The position numbers and the translations under genes were made by a program. Under the pieces are notes generated by a model. It had not been told where the DNA came from. It saw only the letters and a list, made by a program, of their open reading frames with translations, and ran no database searches. Source: Variovorax sp. Sphag1AA (GTDB taxonomy: Bacteria > Pseudomonadota > Gammaproteobacteria > Burkholderiales > Burkholderiaceae_C). From it: a stretch of DNA of 64,000 bases. This document shows positions 47,528 through 55,761 of this stretch, piece by piece. The DNA lies in contig NZ_JACHYC010000001.1 of assembly GCF_014192575.1 (NCBI RefSeq), positions 1,178,001 through 1,242,000 on the forward strand. The letters run 5' to 3'. Positions within the stretch are counted from its first letter, which is position 1; each line of letters starts with the position of its first letter.

Positions 47528-49252
47528 ATGCAGGATCTCGCCACAGCGCCCATCGAGCGCGGTCCGGCTGCGCGAAAGACCGGACGTCGCTACAGCAGCG
47601 ATTGGTTGAAGGCGGATGTGGTCGCTGGCCTGACAGTCGCGGCCGTGGTGATTCCAAAATCGCTGGCGTATGCCACGGTCGCCGGGCTGCCCATCCAGGT
47701 GGGCCTGTACACGGCCTTCCTGCCGATGATCATCTATGCGCTGCTCGGGACCTCGCGACCGCTCAGCGTGAGCACCACTGCGACGCTGGCGATTCTGACG
47801 GCGTCAGCACTTGGGCGGGCCGTACCTGACGGCAATCTGGCTGCCTTGACGACCGCCGTCGCAACCTTGACTACGCTCGTTGGGGTGACGCTCCTGCTGG
47901 CGTCAGTTCTGCGGCTCGGCTTCGTCGCCAACTTCATCTCCGACCCTGTACTCACCGGATTCAAGGCCGGGATCGCGATCGTCATCGTGGTGGATCAGCT
48001 GCCCAAGCTCTTGGGCATCCACTTCGACAAAGGAACGTTTTTCCACAACGTCCAGGAGATCCTGATCAACCTGCCTCACCTGTCGCTCGCAACCCTGGCG
48101 CTGGGCGCGGCCACGGTATGCACGCTTCTTGTCATCGAGCACCTGTGGCCCAAGGCACCGGCGCCTCTCATTGCGGTCGCTGGCGGAATCGCCAGTGTCG
48201 CCCTCTTCGGCTTGTCCTCGCATGGCGTTGGGTTGGTCGGCAACATCCCCACGGGTCTGCCACGTTTGACGTTGCCCGACCGGACGCTCATTCTGGAACT
48301 CTGGCCAGCCGCCGTAGGCATCGCGCTCATGAGCTTCACCGAAACGGTCGCGGCTGGGCGGGCGTTTGTTCGCGATGACGAGCCAATCCCTTCGGCGAAC
48401 CGGGAGCTGCTCGCCACCGGCGTCGCCAACATCGGCGGCGCGTTGCTTGGTGCCATGCCCGGCGGCGGCGGCACGTCACAGACGGCGGTCAATCGACTGG
48501 CTGGCGCGCGCACTCAAGTGGCGGAACTGATCACCGCGGCAGGAACGCTCTGCACGATGCTGGTGCTGGCTCCGTTCATCGCGCAGATGCCGCACGCCAC
48601 CCTCGCCGCAGTGGTCATCGTGTATTCCGTCGGGTTGATCGATCCAGCCGAGTTTCGATCGATCCTGACGATTCGCCGGACCGAGTTCGTGTGGGCAATT
48701 GCCGCCATGGTGGGCGTCGTCGTTCTTGGGACGTTGCAGGGCATCGTGATCGCCATTGCCGTCTCCCTGCTGGCGCTTGCGCACCAGGTTTCGGACCCGA
48801 CGCTGCATGTCATTGGCCGCAAGCCGGGGACCCGAATCTTCCGCCCTGCATCACCGGAACATCCCGACGACGAGCAGGTCGCGGGCCTGTTGATCCTCCG
48901 GCCCGAAGGTCGCATCTTCTTTGCCAATGCGCAGCGCCTGGCCCACAAGATGATGGCTCTTGTCTCGGCTGCCGCCCCGCGCGTCGTCGTGCTGGACCTG
49001 CGCGCAGTGTTCGATCTTGAATACACGGCGCTGAAGATGCTGACAGCGGCCGAGAAGAAGTCCCGGGCCGAAGGCCGGGAAGTCTGGCTGGTCGGTCTGA
49101 CGCCGAACGTCATGCAACTGGTCCGGCGCTCGCCGCTGAACGACGCGCTGAGGCACGGGCGGATGTTCGCGCGGCTGGAAGATGCTGTGGCGAAGTTCGA
49201 ATCGATTCCACGAAGCACTACGCCTGTCAGCGAAGAAGCCTCATTGCCCTGA
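47528..49252 (+). CDS. SulP-family anion transporter with STAS domain
   Basis: SulP proteins transport sulfate, bicarbonate or other anions. The 574-residue protein has the family start WLKADVVAGLTVAAVVIPKSLAYATVAGLP, about eleven to twelve membrane helices, the SulP signature region TALAILTAS and EPIPSANRELLATGVANIGGALLGAMPGGGGTSQTAVN, and a C-terminal cytoplasmic STAS domain (about 445-560). The substrate cannot be read from the sequence. It ends the PPK2 operon, and its last 26 bp overlap the stop of the next, oppositely oriented gene. Confidence 0.9.
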   Translation: MQDLATAPIERGPAARKTGRRYSSDWLKADVVAGLTVAAVVIPKSLAYATVAGLPIQVGLYTAFLPMIIYALLGTSRPLSVSTTATLAILTASALGRAVPDGNLAALTTAVATLTTLVGVTLLLASVLRLGFVANFISDPVLTGFKAGIAIVIVVDQLPKLLGIHFDKGTFFHNVQEILINLPHLSLATLALGAATVCTLLVIEHLWPKAPAPLIAVAGGIASVALFGLSSHGVGLVGNIPTGLPRLTLPDRTLILELWPAAVGIALMSFTETVAAGRAFVRDDEPIPSANRELLATGVANIGGALLGAMPGGGGTSQTAVNRLAGARTQVAELITAAGTLCTMLVLAPFIAQMPHATLAAVVIVYSVGLIDPAEFRSILTIRRTEFVWAIAAMVGVVVLGTLQGIVIAIAVSLLALAHQVSDPTLHVIGRKPGTRIFRPASPEHPDDEQVAGLLILRPEGRIFFANAQRLAHKMMALVSAAAPRVVVLDLRAVFDLEYTALKMLTAAEKKSRAEGREVWLVGLTPNVMQLVRRSPLNDALRHGRMFARLEDAVAKFESIPRSTTPVSEEASLP

Positions 49253-49715
49253 GCGTGAGCGCGCGCGCTATCGAGTACGGCAGGCAGATCAGCACAGGTC
49301 CCAGGACCACCGCGGCGCCCGGATAGACGCGGCCGTAGATCAGGAATTGCGCGATCACGTCGAACACGATCGACATGGCCACCAGGTCGCGCACTGCCGC
49401 CAGGCCGCTTCGAAGGAGTGCCTTGCGTTCATCCGAACCCGTGAGCAGCGCGTACAGGAAGGGTGGGCGCCCCATGTGTGCATCGATCCTGCCGCTGCGA
49501 ACTCCAAGAAAGATCGCCACGGCCGGCTGCAATATGAAGCGCATGCGCCCCGGCCCGGTAAGCCGCTGTGGAAGATCGTCGAGGAACTGATGGGAGAACA
49601 GGTAGATGCGCCCGGTCTCGAACGTGTCGACGATGGCCGATGGCAATGCGGCCAGCAGCACCAGCCCGGCAACGACGGTGAGGGCCGTGCTCAAAGTGCT
49701 TCGGCTGAATTTCAT
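49227..49715 (-). CDS. Hypothetical membrane protein, 162 aa
   Basis: Three to four hydrophobic stretches are visible, about residues 7-28, 60-72, 108-128 and 133-152, so it is an inner-membrane protein of no recognised family. The second half (DLVAMSIVFDVIAQFLIYGRVYPGAAVVLGP) is the most hydrophobic. Its 3' end overlaps the 3' end of sulP by 26 bp (convergent). The upstream region contains the perfect FNR box at 49778 and, 21 bp from it, GATCAT, so it may be co-regulated with the divergent DUF2252 gene. Confidence 0.72.
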   Translation of the reverse strand: MKFSRSTLSTALTVVAGLVLLAALPSAIVDTFETGRIYLFSHQFLDDLPQRLTGPGRMRFILQPAVAIFLGVRSGRIDAHMGRPPFLYALLTGSDERKALLRSGLAAVRDLVAMSIVFDVIAQFLIYGRVYPGAAVVLGPVLICLPYSIARALTLRAMRLLR

Positions 49716-49750
49716 CGTGCACCTCGACCGACGAACTGCGAATGCTGCCG

Positions 49751-49818
49751 ATGATCGGCCGCATCTGTTCGCCCGGCTTGATTCAAATCAACGTGCGCGC
49801 GACCCGAAGCTCTAACCT
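49751..49818. promoter_or_regulatory. Perfect FNR box between the DUF2252 and 162-aa membrane genes
   Basis: TTGAT-TCAA-ATCAA (49778-49791) matches the consensus at all 10 positions. On the plus side TAACCT (49813-49818) lies 21 bp away, ahead of DUF2252; on the minus side GATCAT (plus 49751-49756) lies 21 bp away, ahead of the membrane gene. The -10 elements are weaker than at 46 kb. Confidence 0.78.
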
Positions 49819-49848
49819 TCCTTGGCTGACGATCTCGAAGGAGTCGCA

Positions 49849-51273
49849 ATGAAAGCCAAGTCCGAAAAGCCGGTGCAGAGCGCCGAAGAGGCACGCGAAG
49901 CTCCCCAGTACATGAGCGTCGATCAGAGAGCGGCCCAGGGCCGGAAGCTGCGCGACAAGGTGCCTCGCGCCTCGCACGCGGGGTGGTCCGAGCCGCGAAA
50001 CCGGCGTGATCCGCTCGAACTCCTCCTGCAATCGAACGAAGGGCGCATTCCCGAACTGGTGCCGATCCGGTTCGGCCGGATGTCGACATCTCCGTTCGCG
50101 TTCTATCGGGGCGCGGCCGCTCTCATGGCGGCCGACCTCGCCACGACACCGGCCAGCGGGCTGCGGGTGCAGGCGTGCGGCGATGCGCACCTCATGAACT
50201 TCGGAGGCTTTGCCACGCCCGAGCGCAATGTCATCTTCGACGTGAACGATCTGGACGAAACCCTGCCCGCGCCGTTCGAGTGGGATCTGAAGCGGCTGGC
50301 GGCCAGCGTGGTCATCGCGGCCGAACACCTGATGTTCCCCAACAGCGACACTGCCCGAATCGCCGCTGACGTCGTCAAGGAATATCGCGAGCGGATGTTC
50401 GACTACGCCGGCATGCGCGCCCTGGACATCTGGTACGACAGGATCGACCTGCGCAAGTATTCCGACCGGGCAGGAGATCCCGACGTCGTGGCCGATGCGC
50501 GCAAGCGCCTGGCGGAGAGGATCGAAACCGAGCAGCGCAAGACCGTGGCCGACCACCTGTATCCGAAGCTGGTTTCCGAGCAGGGCACGCTGCCTCGCAT
50601 CAAGGACGATCCGCCCTTGATCTACCACCCGAGCCTCGAGCAGGCGCCGGGCCTCCAATCCGGCTACACCGACGCCATTGCCCGTTACCGGGAAAGCCTG
50701 CCTGAACATGTCCGCACGCTCTTCGACAGGTTCCATTTCATCGACCTGGCCGTCAAGGTGGTGGGCGTGGGAAGCGTCGGCACGATGTGCTCCGTCTGTC
50801 TCTTTCTCGCCGGCGACGGAGATCCTCTCTTCCTGCAGGTTAAGGAAGCGCGGGCGTCGGTTCTCGAGCCGTATGCCGGCAAGAGCCTGCACCCGAACCA
50901 TGGGCAGCGCGTCATCGCGGGCCAGCGCCTCATGCAGGCGGCAAGCGACGTATTTCTCGGCTGGACGCAGGGAATGAACGGACGGCACTTCTACATCCGG
51001 CAATTGCGCGACATGAAGATGTCGGCCGTCATCGAAGACTGGGACGTGGGAATCCTGCGCCAATACGGCCGCATGTGTGCGCACGCCCTTGCCCGCGCGC
51101 ATGCCCGTTCCGGCGACCCGGCGGCCATCGCTGGCTACATGGGCTCGGGACAGTCCTTCGAAGACGCCGTGGGCGAATTCGCGACCGAGTACAGCCAGCA
51201 GAACCGCAAGGACTATCGCGCGTTCCTCAAGGCGATCCGGTCAGGGAGGATCGAGGCGATCGTCGAGGGCTGA
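49849..51273 (+). CDS. DUF2252 family protein
   Basis: This 474-residue cytoplasmic protein belongs to DUF2252, a family with a distant kinase/phosphotransferase-like fold but no known reaction. Marker segments are RMSTSPFAFYRGAAALMAADL, CGDAHLMNFGGFATPERNVIFDVNDLDE (resembling an APH catalytic loop plus metal-binding aspartate) and the C-terminal ALARAHARSGDPAAIAGYMG. ATG 49849 has GAAGGAG five bases upstream; the longer frame from TTG 49822 would include that site. It is monocistronic, under a perfect FNR box, and its end overlaps the patatin gene by 33 bp. Confidence 0.9.
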   Translation: MKAKSEKPVQSAEEAREAPQYMSVDQRAAQGRKLRDKVPRASHAGWSEPRNRRDPLELLLQSNEGRIPELVPIRFGRMSTSPFAFYRGAAALMAADLATTPASGLRVQACGDAHLMNFGGFATPERNVIFDVNDLDETLPAPFEWDLKRLAASVVIAAEHLMFPNSDTARIAADVVKEYRERMFDYAGMRALDIWYDRIDLRKYSDRAGDPDVVADARKRLAERIETEQRKTVADHLYPKLVSEQGTLPRIKDDPPLIYHPSLEQAPGLQSGYTDAIARYRESLPEHVRTLFDRFHFIDLAVKVVGVGSVGTMCSVCLFLAGDGDPLFLQVKEARASVLEPYAGKSLHPNHGQRVIAGQRLMQAASDVFLGWTQGMNGRHFYIRQLRDMKMSAVIEDWDVGILRQYGRMCAHALARAHARSGDPAAIAGYMGSGQSFEDAVGEFATEYSQQNRKDYRAFLKAIRSGRIEAIVEG

Positions 51274-52737
51274 CGGTTTCGGGTTCGCCTTTGGCCTGGA
51301 GGCAACGCCTTCAAGCATGTCCTGCCGCAATGCGCGAAACGCCGGCGCTTCGCGCAGCAGGCGCCCGCCCAGTTCGCGCAGGCGGTCGACTGCATCGTCG
51401 GACAGGACGAAGCTGGTCGGCAGGTTCATGAAGTAGTGCCGCTCCTCCGGGTCGGGGATGGACTCGAAGCTCACGTCGATGGCGTCGAAACGCAGCCTTG
51501 GCACGGAGGCCTCCGCCTGCGCCTTCGGCATGCCGGCGAGCTGTCTCTCGGCCACTTCGAGCCGGCGCTTGTCGGCCCACCGCTCGGCGATGTCCTTCAA
51601 AAGCTCGACCGACTCGGAAGAGAAATGATCGATCGGTACGCTCGATGACTGGAATAGCTGCGACACCATGCCTGGCGCGCGCGATCGGCGATCCCAGTCG
51701 GTGTCCGGTGCGGAGCGGGAGTTGACCACCACCACCACGATCCGGCGCAGTTGGCGCAACCCGATCTGCTCCTGGTAGGCGCGGCTGGCCTCCAGCTCTT
51801 CCAGCGACTCCAGCAGTCCGCGCAAACCGAGGTTGTCGGAAACGCCGCCGTCGACCACATGAAGATAGGGGCGGTTCGCGCTGTCCTGCAGGCTCTGCAT
51901 GTCGCGATAGCGCAGCAAAGCCCGACCGGCCGGGCGCGAGGGCTTGTCAGGGAGGGTGACGTCGCGCACCCACGGAGGCATGACGGCACCGCAACTGCCG
52001 CCGTAGTTGTAGTAGGTGACCGGCGAGAGCACGGCAGGCACGGCAGACGACGTCGCTGCCGCCCGCGCCAGCCGCACCTTGCCGACATCCGAGCAGATCA
52101 GATCGAAGTGATCCTGGGAGAACTGGAAGCGCGCGCCGGTCGAAAGGTCGGTGCCGGTGACGGCGGTGATGGGCGTGGGCTTGTCCATCAGATCGTCGAA
52201 GGTTGCGCCGTTGAAGAGGATCTGGTCGTAATAGTCGGCGGCCATCTCCGAACGGCCGTAGAGGCCGCTACCGAGCGCAAACCAGTTGAGCGGGTTCAAC
52301 GCGCGCCGTGTCAGCGTGCCCTGCACATCCTTCTTGAGAAAACGGGATTCGTATTCGGTGAAGAGCTTGTCACCGTACAGCGCATAGGCGAGTGCGGTGA
52401 AGCTGCCGCCCGAGACCCCCGCAATGGCGTCGACCTCGGCGAGGAGATTCACGTTCTTGCCGTCGACCTGGATGTTCGTGCGGCGCAGTTCCTCGAGCAC
52501 GCCATACGAAAAGGCCGCCGCGCGCGTGCCACCGCCGGAGAAGGTCAGCAGGAACAGCGTGTCCGGGTCGTTCTTGGCACTGTGCGTGTGCCTGAGCCTG
52601 TTGCCCACGCGATACCCGTTGTCCAGGTCCACGTGGTCGATGCGCGGATTCACCGGTGCGAGTGCAGTGCATCCCCCGAGCGCCAGCACTGTGGGCAGCA
52701 CAAGCACGAAGGCCAGTCCGTAGCAACGTCCGGTCAT
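51241..52737 (-). CDS. Patatin-like phospholipase, lipoprotein
   Basis: A 498-residue patatin-family lipid acyl hydrolase with a lipoprotein signal (VLVLPTVLALGGCT, Cys23). The oxyanion-hole motif is SGGGTRAAAFSYGVL (68-82), the nucleophile elbow GVSGGS puts the catalytic Ser at 109, and the dyad aspartate is in VVDGGVSDNLGLRG near 294. All catalytic parts are intact. Lipidation suggests a periplasmic-facing, membrane-bound enzyme acting on phospholipids. It starts 4 bp after the beta-CASP gene stop, so the two form an operon. Its 3' end overlaps DUF2252 in convergent orientation. Confidence 0.9.
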   Translation of the reverse strand: MTGRCYGLAFVLVLPTVLALGGCTALAPVNPRIDHVDLDNGYRVGNRLRHTHSAKNDPDTLFLLTFSGGGTRAAAFSYGVLEELRRTNIQVDGKNVNLLAEVDAIAGVSGGSFTALAYALYGDKLFTEYESRFLKKDVQGTLTRRALNPLNWFALGSGLYGRSEMAADYYDQILFNGATFDDLMDKPTPITAVTGTDLSTGARFQFSQDHFDLICSDVGKVRLARAAATSSAVPAVLSPVTYYNYGGSCGAVMPPWVRDVTLPDKPSRPAGRALLRYRDMQSLQDSANRPYLHVVDGGVSDNLGLRGLLESLEELEASRAYQEQIGLRQLRRIVVVVVNSRSAPDTDWDRRSRAPGMVSQLFQSSSVPIDHFSSESVELLKDIAERWADKRRLEVAERQLAGMPKAQAEASVPRLRFDAIDVSFESIPDPEERHYFMNLPTSFVLSDDAVDRLRELGGRLLREAPAFRALRQDMLEGVASRPKANPKPSALDDRLDPP

Positions 52738-52741
52738 CGCG

Positions 52742-54094
52742 TCACAAGGTCACCGTCTGCCCGTAGTCCGGCACGCAGGCCTGCCAGTGGAACCGCTCTT
52801 CGATCGCGAGACGCAGCGCATCGGCGGCGACCGGCTCACCGTGTGTCACGAACACCCGCTTCGGCGCAGGCAGATCGTCCAGCCACGCCAGCAGCTGACC
52901 GCGATCGGCATGCGCCGAGAGCATGTCCAACCCGACCACTTCGGCACGCACGGGCACATAGGCGCCATGGATCTTGATGTCCCTGGCCCCGGCCAGCATC
53001 GCCGCACCGCGGGTCCCGGCGGCCTGGTAGCCGACGAAAAGGATCGTGCTCCTTGGATCGGGTGCATAGGCCTTCAGGTGATGCAGCACCCGCCCGCCGG
53101 TCGCCATGCCGCTTGCCGAGACGATCACCGAAGGAAAGCTCAATCCGTTGAGGCGTTTCGACTCCTCGAGCGTGTTGACGAATTTCACCTCCCGGCCCAG
53201 CGCGGCGCATTGACCCGCATCCAGTTGGTGCTGGTCCGAATAGCGCCGCATGATGTGCGTCGCGTCGGCCGCCATCGGACTGTTGAGATACACCGGCAGG
53301 TCGGGAATCCGGCGCGCCACCTTCAGCAGGTGGATGCAGTGCAGCAACGTCTGCGCCCTGCCCACCGCAAACGCCGGCACCAGGACGATGCCGCCCCTCG
53401 CAGCCGTCCGGCCGATCACTTCGGCGATCGCCGACAAGGTGTCCACCTTGGGATGCACGCGATCACCGTAGGTCGACTCGATGACCACGTAGTCGGCGGG
53501 CTCCGGCCGCTCGGGAGGACGCATCACCAGGTCGTCGTCCCGACCCAGATCGCCGGAAAAAAGAATGCTGCCGCCGTCCCATGCGATGTGGATGCTCGCG
53601 GCGCCCAGGATGTGGCCGGCGCGTCGCATCCGCCAGGTCCAGCCCGGCCAGGGCGCATATGCCTTGTCGAAATCCAGGACCTCGAAGCGTCCCAGGGCGG
53701 CACGCGCTTCGTCCTGCGTATACAGCGGCAGCGCGGGCGTGTGGCGGGAATGACCGTGCCGATTGGCGTAGTCGGCCTCCTCCTCCTGCAGGTAGCCCGA
53801 ATCCGGCAGCAGCAGTTCGCACAGGTCGCGCGTGGCCCGCGTGGCATAGACCGGGCCTTTGAAGCCCAGCTTGATCAGGCGTGGCACGAGCCCACTGTGA
53901 TCGAGATGCGCATGCGTCAACAGGACCGCATCGATCTCGGAGGCCCTGACCGGCAACGGCTCCCAGTTGCGCAGCCGCAATTGCTTCAGGCCCTGGAAGA
54001 GCCCGCAATCCACGAGCAGGCGACGGCCAGCATGTTCCAGCAGGTATTTCGATCCGGTGACCGTATCGGTGCCGCCGAGAAATTGGATGCGCAT
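52742..54094 (-). CDS. Metallo-beta-lactamase/beta-CASP RNA-processing-type protein
   Basis: The 450-residue protein is a metallo-beta-lactamase with a beta-CASP insertion, the architecture of RNase J, CPSF73 and related nucleases. It starts MRIQFLGGTDTVTGSKYLLE, has the zinc motif THAHLDHSG (His61, His63, Asp65, His66), FSGDLGRDDD, the beta-CASP core with PAFAVGRAQTLL and SASGMATGGRVLHHLK, and a C-terminal SAHADRGQLLAWL and VTHGEP. It is therefore a candidate RNA (or possibly DNA) nuclease, not a drug-resistance lactamase. ATG 54094 has AGGAGG upstream. A 9-of-10 FNR box lies 49 bp upstream. Confidence 0.9.
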   Translation of the reverse strand: MRIQFLGGTDTVTGSKYLLEHAGRRLLVDCGLFQGLKQLRLRNWEPLPVRASEIDAVLLTHAHLDHSGLVPRLIKLGFKGPVYATRATRDLCELLLPDSGYLQEEEADYANRHGHSRHTPALPLYTQDEARAALGRFEVLDFDKAYAPWPGWTWRMRRAGHILGAASIHIAWDGGSILFSGDLGRDDDLVMRPPERPEPADYVVIESTYGDRVHPKVDTLSAIAEVIGRTAARGGIVLVPAFAVGRAQTLLHCIHLLKVARRIPDLPVYLNSPMAADATHIMRRYSDQHQLDAGQCAALGREVKFVNTLEESKRLNGLSFPSVIVSASGMATGGRVLHHLKAYAPDPRSTILFVGYQAAGTRGAAMLAGARDIKIHGAYVPVRAEVVGLDMLSAHADRGQLLAWLDDLPAPKRVFVTHGEPVAADALRLAIEERFHWQACVPDYGQTVTL

Positions 54095-54142
54095 GGTGCC
54101 TCCTTGTCGCGGCCGAGCTTGGCACACGGCATCGCGCCGCAG

Positions 54143-54156
54143 TTGATCTTCGTCAA
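54143..54156 (-). promoter_or_regulatory. FNR-type box upstream of the beta-CASP/patatin operon
   Basis: Minus-strand TTGAC-GAAG-ATCAA (9 of 10). At 22 bp the -10 region is poor (AAGCTC), so the start is uncertain; at class II spacing the leader would be only ~14 nt but would still contain the AGGAGG. It could instead assist the divergent promoter at 54207. Confidence 0.55.
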
Positions 54157-54206
54157 ACCTCCCGCGATCGACGCGACCGGCAACGTGCGCCAGACAGCTG
54201 ATTCGA

Positions 54207-54248
54207 TTGACGTGCATCAAACCTCGCCGGGCGGCGCAGCGATGCAAT
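54207..54248 (+). promoter_or_regulatory. FNR-type promoter of the SYLF lipoprotein gene
   Basis: TTGAC-GTGC-ATCAA (54207-54220, 9 of 10) is followed after 22 bp by TGCAAT (54243-54248), the same hexamer as in the PPK2 operon promoter. Predicted start near 54255, leader ~36 nt. Confidence 0.82.
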
Positions 54249-54290
54249 CTTGCCGTGGGCGAACCCCATCCACAACAGAAGGAGAAAGTC

Positions 54291-54857
54291 ATGGACAAGC
54301 GTTCATTCCTGGCACTCGGCCTCTCGGGGCTCTTCACTGCCGCATGTTCCACCACTTCCAGTTCCACTTCGGGCGATCCGGCGGCAAAGCGAAGCAGCAT
54401 CGACGCATCGGTCGATTCGGCGCTCTCCACCCTCCACGCCCAGGTGCCCGGCTCGCGCGAACTGACCGCCAAGGCGAAGGGTGTGCTGGTGTTCCCGTCT
54501 GTGGTGTCTGCCGGCCTCGGCGTTGGCGGCTCCTACGGACAAGGGGCACTGCGCGTCGGTGGCCGCTCCGCCGGCTACTACAGCACGACCGGCGCATCGG
54601 TCGGCTTCCTGGCCGGCGCCGACTCGAAGGCCGTCTTCGTGCTGTTCATGACGCAGCAAGCGCTGGACAAATTCGTCGCCAGCAACGGATGGACTGCCGG
54701 CGCAGACGCCTCGGTCACCATGGCCAAGGCGGGCGCGAGCGCCAGCATCGACACGCAGACCGCGCAACAGCCGGTCATCGGATTCGCATTGAGCAACGCG
54801 GGCCTGATGGCCAACCTGAGCCTCGACGGGACGAAGGTCAACAAGATGGCCTTGTGA
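54291..54857 (+). CDS. SYLF/YSC84-type lipid-binding lipoprotein
   Basis: The 188-residue precursor has a lipoprotein signal with lipobox TAAC (Cys19) and a SYLF (YSC84) domain: AKGVLVFPSVVSAGLGVGGSYGQGALRVGGRSAGYYSTTGASVGF and the C-terminal GFALSNAGLMANLSLDGTKV. SYLF domains bind phosphoinositides and other anionic lipids in eukaryotes; in bacteria the role is unclear, but such proteins are frequent in envelope-stress and low-oxygen sets. ATG 54291 has AGGAG upstream. It heads a possible transcript with the genes at 55206 and 55762. Confidence 0.88.
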   Translation: MDKRSFLALGLSGLFTAACSTTSSSTSGDPAAKRSSIDASVDSALSTLHAQVPGSRELTAKAKGVLVFPSVVSAGLGVGGSYGQGALRVGGRSAGYYSTTGASVGFLAGADSKAVFVLFMTQQALDKFVASNGWTAGADASVTMAKAGASASIDTQTAQQPVIGFALSNAGLMANLSLDGTKVNKMAL

Positions 54858-54892
54858 CCCCATGCGAATCAACCGAGGCGATGACTTCGGCC

Positions 54893-55157
54893 ATGAAGCT
54901 CACCCGCAATCCGCACCGCGTTGAACGCGAGGTCCATCCTGCCGCGGCAGGCGCCCTCGCGAGCGCAAGCATCCCGCTTCGATGGCAGCCGCGCCGGAAC
55001 TGGACTGATCTGTCCAGTCCGGGCGCACCGAGGGCACATTTCGTCATCACCCTGGACGAAGACACGCTGGCCAGGCAGCCAAGATGGCCTCTCACTGCGC
55101 AATGCCGACAAGGCGGCATTCCAGATGGATGTGCGCGACATGGCCTTCATGCTCTAG
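54893..55157 (+). pseudogene. Relic of an arsenate reductase-like (LMW phosphatase-type) gene
   Basis: Reading from 54893, the segment VHPAAAGALASASIPLRWQP, then RRNWTDLSSPGAPRAHFVITL and PRWPLTA, resembles the middle and C-terminal part of thioredoxin-type ArsC/low-molecular-weight phosphatase proteins (their pattern: VHP-ALE-L-GIP, then SW-EF-PGAP--DFVITVCD, then P-WPG-P-TA). The N-terminal catalytic loop (CXXNSARS) is absent and the conserved Cys-Asp after VIT is lost. The last part (NADKAAFQMDVRDMAFML) continues in another frame and ends at TAG 55157, so there is a frameshift. I read this as a decayed gene. An unrelated small coding gene is the alternative. Confidence 0.55.
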
Positions 55158-55205
55158 GCGCAGGTCGTAGCCGCACGAACGTCTTTTTCCCACCGAGAGC
55201 CTGAC

Positions 55206-55742
55206 ATGCAGATCCTGAGCCGACTCTTTCACGAGACCCGCGCCGAACGGCGCGACGACGAACTCGATGGATTGGTCATGCGCGTACTTCGCGTCAATCC
55301 CTGCTTGCGTCGCGCGCGTGCACATGAGGAGCGCCTGCGAACGGCATTGGCCTGGACTCGGCTGATGCGGCGCAGGGAGATCGTCGAGCGCCTCGTCGAC
55401 CAACTGGCCATGGACGCGCTCCGATCGATCGTGAAGGACGCCGACGAGCGCCACATGCTCCCACGCGAGCGCGCGTTGCTGGCCGACCGGATCGACGTCC
55501 TGCAACGCATGGGCGTCGGTGCGAATTCGACGGCCGGCGACGGACCGCTGGACACCACCGAGCAGGCCAGGATTGACGCACGGCTCGACCAGAGCAACCT
55601 CGAGCTCCGCGGTCTCGGCTTGCTGTCCGACGCATTCGATGACCAGCTCGAGCGCTTCTGCAACGCGCTCTTTCGGCCAGACGCGCGCATCCATGGCGGA
55701 GCGCAGCATGTGCACGTCCGCCAGACAGTCACCCACGCCTGA
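55206..55742 (+). CDS. Hypothetical helical protein, 178 aa
   Basis: No family recognised. The protein is almost wholly helical and strongly charged, with Arg/Glu/Asp-rich stretches (LFHETRAERRDDELDGLVMRVL, RLMRRREIVERLVDQL) and a DERHMLPRERALLADRIDVLQRM segment. No signal or membrane segment. ATG 55206 follows GAGAG. A usp gene starts 19 bp downstream, so the pair is co-transcribed. There is no FNR box directly upstream; transcription may come from the SYLF promoter through the relic gene. Confidence 0.72.
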   Translation: MQILSRLFHETRAERRDDELDGLVMRVLRVNPCLRRARAHEERLRTALAWTRLMRRREIVERLVDQLAMDALRSIVKDADERHMLPRERALLADRIDVLQRMGVGANSTAGDGPLDTTEQARIDARLDQSNLELRGLGLLSDAFDDQLERFCNALFRPDARIHGGAQHVHVRQTVTHA

Positions 55743-55761
55743 ATCTTCCAAGGAGTTTTCC

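Noticed and set aside
52742-54094. Beta-lactam resistance (metallo-beta-lactamase)
   Set aside because: There is no signal peptide, and the beta-CASP domain and late His motifs mark a nucleic-acid-processing subfamily.
52787-55204. An 805-codon plus-strand frame running through the beta-CASP gene and beyond
   Set aside because: The first part is antisense to the beta-CASP gene and the middle crosses the SYLF gene in another frame. Only its last ~100 codons have meaning, as the arsC-like relic.
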